Assembly: GCA_036897625.1 (NCBI GenBank)
Contig: JAYMTA010000339.1
Span: forward strand, 1-31,030
From: Pelargonium cotyledonis
Taxonomy: Eukaryota > Streptophyta > Magnoliopsida > Geraniales > Geraniaceae
Length of the DNA stretch: 31,030 nucleotides
Direction of reading: 5' to 3'
Of this stretch, positions 11,665-20,854 are shown piece by piece; the stretch's first letter is position 1; each line of letters begins with the position of its first letter. The notes beneath the pieces are model-generated. The model was given only the letters and a program-made list of their open reading frames with translations. It was not told the origin of the DNA and ran no database searches. The translations under genes and the position numbers were made by a program.

Positions 11665-11905
11665 ATGTATCTAAGCCATAATTTTTTAGGCTTAGCCTAA
11701 GTCAAGTCAATAAGATGTTGCCACCTCATTAAAATCACTTGTATCCACCCAAGTGAATTGGTGGGAGCGGTGCAACCCGCCTAGATATTAGTCATTTTAA
11801 TGAGGTTATATATTTATATACCGACCCTACAAAAGGCGGGAAGGGGCACATCTTGTAGGTAATTAATCAACAAAGCCAAGGGTTAAACGGTAATTACGCA
11901 TTCGC

Positions 11906-11933
11906 CGCCACGTACAAGTGGTTGCACGTGGCG
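11906..11933. promoter_or_regulatory. Palindromic pair of G-box/ABRE-like motifs
   Basis: CGCCACGT (11906-11913) and its exact reverse complement ACGTGGCG (11926-11933) flank a 12-base spacer. The right arm with its preceding C forms CACGTGGC, the classic G-box/ABRE core bound by bZIP and bHLH factors. The pair lies about 0.1 kb upstream of the likely leader of the WVD2-like 7/MDP40-type gene, a plausible proximal promoter position. The regulatory role is inferred from motif and position only. Confidence 0.55.
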
Positions 11934-12216
11934 AGTGTAGGACCTAGGTACACAAAAACTACGTACAACGCATCGCAGCAGAGCCACATCAGTCAATTTG
12001 GGGGTTGGTTGCTTCCTGTCACCACCTTCTCTTCTTCTGCTTCTCATTTCTCTATTCGACAAGCAAAGAACTGATTTCTATATTCTCTGCACAGCCTTAC
12101 TACACTGACATTCCTAACACTAACACAATTGCATTTCTAGATCTCAATTACAGTTTTCCCGACTACCCTTCTCTTCTTTTCCATCATTTTCTCGGCAACC
12201 AAACAGGTTTATGATG

Positions 12217-12621
12217 GTGAGTGTCACATGGCTTCTCCTCTTTTGTTGCTGGGTTTTGTTTTTTAACTCCTGGGTTTTTTCCTAAATGTTTTGTTTTCCA
12301 CTCTTTGCAGGTAAAGTTTCCATTTTGTTGATTCTCTACCAGTTTCTTGGGAACCAAACAGTTTTATATGGTGAGTATTGCTTGGTTTCTCCTCTTTTGC
12401 TGCTAGGTTTTTGCCAAACTGTTAGTTGATTTTCTGTCAGTTTATTGAGAATGAAACGGTTTTCTTAAGCTTTAATTTCAATGGTTTTGTGTATTTGTGG
12501 GATCATAATAATGAGGTGTAGATGGTACAATTGTAATATTGGAGATTTCAGTAGGGGAATAGCTTTGAATATGATGTATGTGTTGCTGAATTTGGGAATT
12601 TTGGTGTTCTTGATGTTTTAG
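12217..12621 (+). other. Leader introns and leader exon of the WVD2-like gene
   Basis: Upstream of the ATG the sequence supports a spliced 5' leader. A donor at 12217 (gatg|gtgagt) pairs with an acceptor at 12310 (tttgcag). A 60-nt leader exon follows (12311-12370), with a second donor at 12371 (atatg|gtgagt) and an acceptor at 12621 (gttttag), leading to 12622-12669 and the ATG. The two donor regions are copies of each other, so transcripts may use either or both. This is inferred from splice-site consensus; no transcript data were available. Confidence 0.5.
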
Positions 12622-12669
12622 GTGATGTGTATGGAAGAAAGCTTGGTTTAGTGTAAAGAGAAGCTAGAA

Positions 12670-14965
12670 ATGGCAACCGAGACTGATTGCTGGTCATGTT
12701 CTGACCCACCATCCGAGCACCAACACCCCCAAGTACCTACCTTATAATTATCACTCTTTTGTATAGTCTTTTGATATCGTTTTTATTTTCTTTTTATGGG
12801 TCATATATAGTATTGTAGCTCCATTGAATCATTGCTATAAGTTATGATGGATGTGGAATTAAAGATGCTAATTTGTTATTGATTCTTTTATCGACTTTTT
12901 TTGGGGACCCCATCATACTTTCCTAGCCCATAGTTGGGCCTAATCTTATGTCGTCAAATGATCATGTTCTATTTGATCCAAAATTGTAAGGTTATTTCGT
13001 ATTATAAGAAATCAGCACACTAAAAAACTTGATTTAAGGAATTTTATGGATTGATACCAAGAAAAAAGTACAAGCAGAGTCCTATATGAAGTCATACAAA
13101 CAGTTAATGTCTTGCAAAGCATGAATCCTACTTTATTATTAGTTTTCTTAAGTATTTGGGGGGTAAAAGCATAAAATCTTCCACAAACTAAACTCAATAC
13201 AACTGTTTGGCTTACCTAATAATGTGAAAAAAGTGAAATGCTAGGTAAAAGCACAGTTTGATTGATTTCATTGAGAACACCCATCTATGGAAAGAGATCA
13301 CGTGGAGCACACAAGGACTTCTAAAATTCTGTGGTTTTAAAGAATTTTAGGTATACACTTGAAGTGGTAGACTTTGTAAATGCAGTTTCTTTACTAATAC
13401 GTGAAAGTATTAAATTTGGGTCTTTGCAAAATTTGCTTCTATATTTTGCTCTTGTAAGCACTGCCTTGTTATTAATACTGATTTAGTTTTGCTTTTAACC
13501 TTTGACAGGATCTATCCATCTCTGAAATTCTTGATCACGGTTCGATATCTTTCGGCAGATTTGCTGTTGAGTCGCTTGCATGGGAGAAAAGGAGTGTCTT
13601 CTCTCACAACAGATGTCAAGAGGAGCTGGAAAAGTTTAGGGCACCTGGATTAGTTGCTCAAAAGAAAGCTTACTTTGAAGAATATTACAGAAAAATTAGA
13701 GCTATGAAGGCATTGCAAGTTGAACAGCAAGAAACCAGCCAATCTGATAGTTGTCGAGATATGCAAAATGACACATTGCAGCTAGAAAATGGAGTTGACG
13801 CTGCTATTTCGAAAGATGAAATAAAAATTACCAAAGTTAGTCAGATTCATATCTCAGATGCAGGTACGGCTACTCTGCTCAACTCATCTGAAGAAGGAAC
13901 TTTGAATAAGTCAGAAGATAAAAAAGAAAAACAAAGTTATGGTGTTGACTATGAATTGAGAGCCACCGCACCGGATGAAATCATTTCCTCGTCTACCGTT
14001 GAATCAAAGCTTTCAATACATGAGGTATCCACATCATCCATTCCACCGATCAGCAGGAACTCAAAAGCTGTCCACGAAGACAATGTTGTCTTTGACGCTG
14101 CAAAATATAGTGCCAGGTCCAAGGAACTCTCAGTTGATTTGAAGGCTAAGGTAATCAACCCCCATCCCCCCACCACTCTAAGGATTGAAATAGTATCTCA
14201 TTCACAAACTTACTCATGTCAATCTGGAAGGATAATTGTCTGCGTTTTCTCCTTATGGATTGTCGAAACTTAAGTGATTTATCTATCAAGTGCTAATTTC
14301 TTTTCATTATCTGGCAAAAATTACCTTATGGTTTCATTTATATCTACTGCATTAGTAACGTTGTTGCTAAAGTGGTTTGTAATGTACTTGGAATGTGCAA
14401 TGTTCTAATGCACAGTTTGACTTTGCTATTATAACTAGGGGGTCATTGCTTCTGGTAGAGAGAAAACAAAATCAGTTTGCAGCACTATGAAAACTGCAGT
14501 TAAGCCACCTGAAAAGAAGACATTTTCTAGTAAAGAAGTTACGCGAACGACAAACAACAGTCTTATTTCAAGCAAAGTCAATCTTAAGGTTCCAACAAAC
14601 ATTAAATCCAACGGTGTTCCATCTGGTAGACAGAGAACTGAAGTATGCCCCGGCACCAATGTACTCCGCACGATGGTAAATAATAAGCGAGTTTTATCTT
14701 CTCCTAGTGTTAGAAGTGGTCAAGTAAAAACTATTTCAAATTCAAAGGACTTAAACAAGTCATCTACAAGGTTGCCTGTCCAAGCTCGATCAGTTCAGGT
14801 AGTTTATATGGCCTTCATTAAGTTTTTATTTTTAATTTTTAATGTATCTATTGACATATGTTGTTGCATATTTATTTGCAGATCACTTCAAGACCAAACA
14901 CTGTTAATAGCAGTTCAGGAAACATGTCTCTAGATGATAAAAGGTCCGATTCATCATGAGAAAAG

Positions 14966-14999
<34 letters not shown>

Positions 15000-16330
15000 T
15001 ATTAAACTTGTTAAATTGCAGGAGTTATAATGGAGTTGCTAGAAAACCTTTAGAGTTGAATTGCCACCGTATGAGATCAAAAGGTGGAGAATATGAGAAC
15101 AAGAGGCCAACAAAAGTCATGTACTACATTTTTACTTATCTAATGCCTGTCTTCTTTGCAATTTTATGGTTTTATGTTTTTTTTTTCCATTTCTAGTTGG
15201 GCAATAGTGTAAATTGTTTCTGCTATGAATATAATTGTTCTTGATGTGTAAAAATATCAGGTCTTCAAAGCTTCCTGCTGAGGATAAACTAAATCAAATC
15301 ACTGTAGTTGAGGTTGGGCGCAGGAGTTATATCAGAACAGGAAAACAGAAACAGGTTATTTTGCACCCTGAAAGATATACATATTATATACTCTGAACAT
15401 TGATGGTGTTGGAAGTTGTTACCTTCAACCCATTTCTGTGCATAGTTATGGGAACAACCAAAATTTTGTTCATTTTGATATTGGAAGAGGTCCTAAATTT
15501 CGCAATCCTAACATTATGAGTGAAGGAAAAATAGTACATGTTTATAGTCTGAGCAACCCCTCAAGGCATCAATCATGTCAGATGTTTATACATTTTCTCC
15601 ACTTTGAGGTTAAATTCTTGAAAGCTGAGAAGGAAAAATAGTACATGTTTATAGTCTGTGTTTTGCTATGCTTCCATCTGTGATTGTGTAGTATCTTTAT
15701 TTAGTACATGACAAATAAATGTTAGGTTGGCATCTTAAGTTTGATTGTATACAAATTGTTGTGTGTTAAAAGCTTCGTTGTGGTTAATACAATATAGTTG
15801 AAGTTAAATGAACATGCGTGTTATGCAGGGAAAAAGTGAAATTGGCGCTGGACTTGCAAGAGATCCAAAGGATGTGTCCTCCTCCATGTCCAGTGTTTAC
15901 AAGGCACTGACTACAAAGCGTGTGCATAAGGTCATATCATACCCTGATTTTCATTCAGATTGCGTATATTTTGTTTGTTAAACTCCAGAGAAACTGAACA
16001 TGATTTTTACCCAATATTTGAATCAAGTCCAGATTGGCTTTCTTTTTAGTTAGTTCCCATATGAACAAATAAGCTAACAAATGAAAGTAATGCGGTTTCA
16101 GGTTACACCAACTCAGTCTGCAGACACGTGTGATCAAAGGGCACCAAGGTATGACCCTGACTTATTAGTTCTAATGGCCCTAGGTGGACCTGTGTTTGTC
16201 CTGTAACAGCACCGATCCCAAGAGTGGAACTTTTATGTCGCATATTAGAAACTTGACCAACATAGTACAGATATATGAATTGCAGTCCGGTCTTGACATA
16301 TGCAGGAATACAATGCCAAGTTGGCGATGA
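12670..16330 (+). CDS. WVD2-like 7/MDP40-type microtubule-associated protein
   Basis: Nine coding exons are inferred: 12670-12732, 13509-14150, 14439-14798, 14882-14943, 15022-15115, 15271-15354, 15829-15930, 16102-16148 and 16306-16330. They splice in frame to 492 aa. An in-frame TAG lies eight codons before the ATG. The N-terminus (residues 24-90) carries the hallmark block ISEILDHGSISFGRF, SLAWEKRSVFSHNRCQEELE and PGLVAQKKAYFEEYY of plant WVD2-like 7/MDP40 proteins, which bind cortical microtubules and affect cell elongation. The rest is Ser/Lys-rich, basic and probably disordered. I could not see a clear TPX2/KLEEK domain, either because this subfamily lacks one or because an exon was missed. 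Exon 6 needs the acceptor at 15270, not the stronger-looking one at 15260, to stay in frame. The exon 5 donor (aaaa|gtcatg) is weak, so exons 5, 6 and 9 are the least certain. Confidence 0.82.
14968..14996 (+). repeat. (CT)14 microsatellite inside a 78-bp intron
   Basis: A pure CT run occupies more than a third of intron 4 of the WVD2-like gene (14944-15021) and sits 25 bases before the acceptor, where a polypyrimidine tract normally lies. Length variation here could affect splicing of exon 5. Confidence 0.9.
15522..15658 (+). repeat. Exact 30-bp direct repeat with 77-bp spacer
   Basis: The 30-base segment beginning gaaggaaaaatagtacatgt occurs identically at 15522-15551 and 15629-15658, inside intron 6 of the WVD2-like gene. 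Flanks differ immediately on both sides. The spacer has no recognisable gene content. Confidence 0.9.
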
Positions 16331-16900
16331 AAGCGAAACCCCAGGAGTGGAGTTGGGACTTATCTTGTGGTGGCCTGTGCAGAAGGTGCACTTTCATGGC
16401 CCTCTACGATGCAATGAAAATTCGTCAACAGGCACAATGTCGATATGGAGCAGGATCAGACAACTAAGATCACGAGAAGATGAATTCAATAAGCTGCCTA
16501 GTGTAGATTTTCTCGTCTTTACTAATGCTAGCTATGAGAATAAGAATCAACGTATATTTAGTACAGCTTGCTGCTTACCTGAAATTAGAAATATGACTAA
16601 AGTTCATGCTTTAGAAGGTTCAAAGATGAATCCCAAGTGAAAATAGGGGAACGATTTACTGTTTGATGTAATGCACATATATAGTGACGTAAAGAGATCA
16701 TGGACAAAATCATCAATGTGATGTTGTACTCTCTCTCTGATTTCTCATCCCATTAGACATAGCATTGCATATTGTTTTGAAAAGTTACATCCCAAGCTTC
16801 ACGAGCAGATACTGAAAGTTAAGTAGTTACTGTATAAGTAAAGTACCAAATGGATCCTATATTATGATGAATGAATAAAAATGCTACCTTTATAGTAGAA
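16331..16900 (+). other. Probable 3' UTR of the WVD2-like gene
   Basis: Sequence after the TGA at 16328-16330 contains no continuing family similarity. A candidate polyadenylation signal, aataaa, lies at about 16874 (gaatgaataaaaatg). An overlapping open frame from 16275 to 16640 is in another frame and ends without any motif, so I treat it as chance. Confidence 0.4.
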
Positions 16901-18250
16901 TGTATCAATTCAATTTAGTTCCTGTACAACAGAAATTGACCCAAAATTATTCATACATTACAGCTCATGCTCACCTGACATCAAAATAAAGGAAACTGAC
17001 ATCAAAATTAGTCAAGTGAGCACTGAGCAACTGCTCCCTTATTCAATAGAGACATTCAGATATTCCATGATCAAAGAGAAAAAAAAAAGCAAGCTTAACA
17101 AAACAACCTACTTCCATGAATGAATAGGCAGTGATTCACATTCAATTGCAAATACAAGCAGTGATTCGATTAAGTTCCAATTTTAATGAACCTGCAAATA
17201 CAACCTTGTGTTCTCCATGTCAACAAAGGGCTACCAAATGAGACTGAAATGTCTCAGGCCACAATGATTTAGGAGGCTCTACATAGTGAGTGTTAAGATA
17301 ATAATTGCATGAACTGGATGTTTGACCTACACTCTCATGTTCTTTACACCGGTACACAACCACTGAGCCATCATAGTCACCTGATGACCCTGATTAATAA
17401 AAAAAATGGAAACATGAGAAATTCACCTCAAATACTAAGCAATATAGAGAAGAATAGTTGGCTCAATCTAGTAACCAATGCCAATATGAAATTCCATGAG
17501 GACCTATAACATACTTTACAATTGTAAGTTGAGTCTAAGCTAATAGAGGAGGGCCCAACAGATATACTAAACAGTCTCAAACTCCACCCGCTCAATATGA
17601 GATACTTTCATCACTCCCTCTCACGTGCTCATGTGTGTGTGGGACATACTTCAACACTCCTCATATGCAGGTAGGAACAGGCCAAGACCATGCCGGATAC
17701 CATGTTAAATTACTTCAACCCAAAAGTTTAAGATAGTATACGGAGAACCAAACTAAACTCTCCACACATTCAATGCACGAGGCTTCAACGATGTACTTGT
17801 TAGCATGGTGATGTGATGTTTCTCAAATTAGCAATGAGACCGAACAAGTAACAAATATATGTGAATAAAGATATATCGACTGAATCAAATGTATCCATTT
17901 GAGACAAAGGCTGAAATGATAGGAACCGGAGACTGTATAAAATATAGTGATCCAGGTCATAGAAAAAACGCAAATTACAATGCAAACAGAAACCTTTCCC
18001 ATTACCAATTATTGAACCACATAATCAATGACATTGAGTTTAGCAGTAAAATGTCTACAGAAAAGTACTTGAGCTCTATTTACTCACATCTGAAAATTGA
18101 TAGTAAAAGTACTCTGATTTTAAATAGAAATTATCCTTTATTCTACTTTTATCTAGGTGGAAGGATAAAAGAGGGTAGGGGGAAAGCCGAAAAGACAAGG
18201 ATGCATAACCTCACCAGGAAAAAAATCAGCAGCCCGTTTCCTTATGTGTC
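16900..18250. other. Intergenic region between convergent genes
   Basis: No coding similarity was seen. The stretch should contain the 3' UTR of the PPR gene, which is transcribed leftward from 19.6 kb. A segment at about 17526-17735 (ctaagctaatagaggaggg; gataccatgttaaattactt; cccaaaagtttaag) resembles a dispersed repeat common in plant intergenic DNA, but I cannot name the family or see its ends. Confidence 0.4.
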
Positions 18251-18252
18251 TC

Positions 18253-19641
18253 TTAACTCAAACTAGAGAACCGTCCCTGTAAATCTCTAGCCAGATCTCC
18301 CCTGCCAGACTTCTGAAGCTGCTTTAAAACTTTTGTATACACATGAGAATTTGGCCTAAGACCCATATCCATCAACTCAAAAAGAATATCTCGAGCAACG
18401 ATTAGATTTCCCTCTTTTAGATGAAGCTTTGCAAGCAAACTGTAATTCACATTGCTTGAGGACTTATGATCATTACTTGAACGGACCACATAGCTATGAG
18501 CCTCCTCATACCGTTTCGATTTGAAAAAAGCATTTATGAAGGCTGCATGTGTAAAGAGCCGGGGTTCAAGACCCATTGATACCATCTGATCAAGAAACTC
18601 AAATGCAAGATCAAACTTCCTCTGCTGACAAAACTTGGAAATAAATATTTCAAAGGTCAATGAATTGGGAGGAGGACAACCCATTTCCTTCATCTCTTCA
18701 AGTATTTCACGGGCTTCGACATTGTTACCATTCTTACATAAAGAACTGACTAAAACATTGTACGAATAGACACTAGGGTGAAAACCCATTTGCCTCATCT
18801 CATCGAGGGTTTTTCTAGCTGTTCTAAAATCAAGTCGCTGACACATTTCCTTAATCAAACTATTGCAGTCAGACTCTTTCCACCCAGTCATATCAACTAC
18901 AAACTTAGCCATTTCAGAATAGCCCAAAGAATTGAACATCTCAATCAGTGCCCGAACACCGGACACTCTACAAGAGCCACCAACTTCCCTCAACAATTCA
19001 AACACCCTCCTAACAGAGTGCTTAGCCAAATCCTCTTGCAAATCTGAAACAACTAGAAACCGAAATGCTTTGTCAGATAAATCAATTCCCTCAGATGCAA
19101 ATTCTCTTAAAATACCAAACATAGCATCATAATCACCTAACAGCCCACAGTTATCAACAACCAAACTACAAACATCAGAATCACAGCAAAGTTTGGGCCA
19201 ATTATTTCTAACCCAACAGAAAAAACGCACAGCAGACACCTTTTCAGTGTTCAAGATACCTAAAATCACAGCTAATGAATCAGCAGAAAATGTTGCACAC
19301 ATCGCATCCAGCTTGGACTCCAAATCATTTCCATCACTTACAATCAAATCAATAATTTCAGAAACCTGATTCCCATGCCCATTTGGAGTTGTTTCTTCAG
19401 TCCTCGAGCTGATATAACGAGTATAAGATTTGAGAAAACCAAAACTCAAGATCTGAACTTTATATCTGCTGTGTAGAGATGAAGAAGATCGACAAGTTAC
19501 AGAACTAAAATAAGATGACCCAATCGAGCAGTATATAGGAAGTGAGGTGGGATTGAAGAAATTGCGAGAAATGGGTTGTTTAGATGAGATTGATATAGAG
19601 ACTAGGGTTTTAGCGAGGTTCCTCAGCTTCATGATTTGCAT
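18253..19641 (-). CDS. P-class pentatricopeptide repeat protein, probably mitochondrial
   Basis: A single intronless frame of 462 codons, as usual for plant PPR genes. The first 60 or so residues are rich in Ser, Arg and Lys with few acids (KLRNLAKTLVSISISS...), a typical organelle presequence. Translation could start at M1 or M4 (MQIMKL). After a helical, degenerate N-terminal part, P-type 35-residue repeats run from about 254: 254-288, 289-323 (YSYNVLVSSLCKNG...AREILEEMKEMG), 325-359, a looser one at 360-394, and 396-430, plus a partial repeat to the end. There are no E, E+ or DYW domains, so the role is likely RNA binding, stability, splicing or translation, not editing catalysis. The RNA target cannot be told from this. 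At 462 aa it is on the short side for the class. The specific orthologue was not identified. Confidence 0.92.
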   Translation of the reverse strand: MQIMKLRNLAKTLVSISISSKQPISRNFFNPTSLPIYCSIGSSYFSSVTCRSSSSLHSRYKVQILSFGFLKSYTRYISSRTEETTPNGHGNQVSEIIDLIVSDGNDLESKLDAMCATFSADSLAVILGILNTEKVSAVRFFCWVRNNWPKLCCDSDVCSLVVDNCGLLGDYDAMFGILREFASEGIDLSDKAFRFLVVSDLQEDLAKHSVRRVFELLREVGGSCRVSGVRALIEMFNSLGYSEMAKFVVDMTGWKESDCNSLIKEMCQRLDFRTARKTLDEMRQMGFHPSVYSYNVLVSSLCKNGNNVEAREILEEMKEMGCPPPNSLTFEIFISKFCQQRKFDLAFEFLDQMVSMGLEPRLFTHAAFINAFFKSKRYEEAHSYVVRSSNDHKSSSNVNYSLLAKLHLKEGNLIVARDILFELMDMGLRPNSHVYTKVLKQLQKSGRGDLARDLQGRFSSLS

Positions 19642-19692
19642 ATTGGTCCCAAAACCCTGAAGCTGGAGCTACCAGGTCTGTGACACTGGTTA

Positions 19693-19714
19693 TGGGCTCA
19701 AAGGTTAATGGGCC
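19693..19714. promoter_or_regulatory. Two Site II (TGGGCY) motifs upstream of the PPR gene
   Basis: TGGGCT (19693-19698) and TGGGCC (19709-19714) lie 52-73 bases upstream of the PPR start codon at 19641. Site II elements bind TCP factors and are typical of promoters of plant organelle and cytosolic housekeeping genes. Function here is inferred from motif and position. Confidence 0.5.
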
Positions 19715-19782
19715 TATTTTAATTGGATTTCTTGGAGCTTTGGGTTTAAGTAGATTTAAATTTTAATACAAATATCCCGACT

Positions 19783-20007
19783 GGAGGAGAGAGTGATACC
19801 AATGACTTTGGTATGTTAGTTTCGGACATTTGTGAGTTCTCTGAGTATTTTCTTAGAATAGACTTTGTTCATGTTAGTCGGTCTGCGAACCGAGTTGACA
19901 ATGCGTAAGCTAGGTTTTCGGATTCAATGTCTGGTATTGTGACTTGGATCTGTTTTGCGGCCCCGTCTTTTGTGGGTCCTTTGTTGGATGATGATTTTGG
20001 TTTATAA
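19783..20007 (+). mobile_element. LINE RNase H-like C-terminal fragment
   Basis: Frame 19783-20007 reads GGESDTNDFGMLVSDI, then FLRIDFVHVSRSANRVDNA, a TAA where family members have a Leu (LARFA motif), then ARFSDS and a closing block ending in GPLLDDDFGL. The HV.R.AN.V.D.LARF pattern and the final LLDDD are the C-terminal end of the RNase H-like domain in plant non-LTR retrotransposons. Only the last 74 codons remain, with one internal stop. It is a different part of the domain and a different copy from the fragment at 10955-11403. A T-run at 20024-20035 follows. Confidence 0.75.
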
Positions 20008-20039
20008 TATATGATATGATTACTTTTTTTTTTTTAAAT

Positions 20040-20850
20040 AATAACGGTTATCAACCATTTCGTAAGAGTAAATTACACTCACTTTTTTTCCGGTCTAAAT
20101 CATAAGTTTTCTAAGAGGGCTCACAAACTCGCGGTTGACACTTTTAACTGTTTTACCACACTCAAATTAATTTGCATACGAAGGTAATTCGTAGTTAAAA
20201 TTTATCCATCTTTCTAAGAGTGTATTGAGCAGGAATCGAACGCGACTACTCCGGGTAAATTACACTTTTTTTATCCATTAAGTGAGATAAACAATTAAAA
20301 AAAATTTAAACTATTAGTTTTATTTTCTTTTTGGAGTACAATATTCAATAATTATATTTGTGAGTCACCATTTTTGTAGTGTTGTGACATTTCTCTATCA
20401 TTGTGTTGTGTTTGTTTGCCTTATGGAATAACGGCACTTGATTGAGTTTTAATAAGCCTCTTAAGAGATGACTCAGTGATTCAATACACACGAGTTCAAG
20501 TTTAATTGAATGGTGGTTAAGCCGATCAAGTATGATTAACTTGACCCGAATCGATTTACTTTTCAAACTTTTTTGGATGTCATGTCGAGTCACAGGACTA
20601 TTCAGCAAATTAAACTAGTCAAACAGTTGGCCATCAAACTAATTAAGTTAATAAACTGTGTACATATTTACTCGAAAGCTTTTGCAGCATGAAGATGCAT
20701 GAAATGTCTACTAATTATTCTCTAACCTACACCACAAAGTTAGGATAAAAAGAGAAACAAAAAACACACATATGCATGCACGCGTGCGCAGAGGAAAGCA
20801 TGTTTTGTATCGTCGCTATGGAAGGATGGACGGTCACGGTATCTCGCACT
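20040..20850. other. Intergenic region and 3' flank of the methylesterase gene
   Basis: No gene recognised. A gtaaattacac motif is repeated at about 20068 and 20255, as in several plant inverted-repeat transposons, but I could not define element ends. The right part should hold the 3' UTR of the leftward-transcribed PPME1 gene, whose stop codon is at 20855-20857. Confidence 0.4.
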
Positions 20851-20854
20851 TGAA

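Noticed and set aside
14968..14996. Short repeat arrays as possible CRISPR
   Set aside because: This and the other arrays are simple dinucleotide microsatellites without spacers, in a plant nuclear context.
16275..16640. 121-codon plus-strand frame at the end of the WVD2-like gene
   Set aside because: It starts in the last intron and is out of frame with the spliced CDS, which stops at 16330; it has no motif and sits where the 3' UTR is expected.
17526..17735. Possible SINE or other dispersed repeat containing gataccatgttaaattac
   Set aside because: The phrase is familiar from plant intergenic repeats, but no A/B box, tail or duplication could be defined, so it is mentioned only in the intergenic entry.
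17889..18266. 125-codon plus-strand frame before the PPR gene
   Set aside because: No domain, AT-driven composition, and it overlaps the predicted 3' UTR of the PPR gene on the other strand.
18778..19132. Plus-strand frames of 89 and 66 codons inside the PPR gene
   Set aside because: Antisense shadows of a clear PPR coding sequence.
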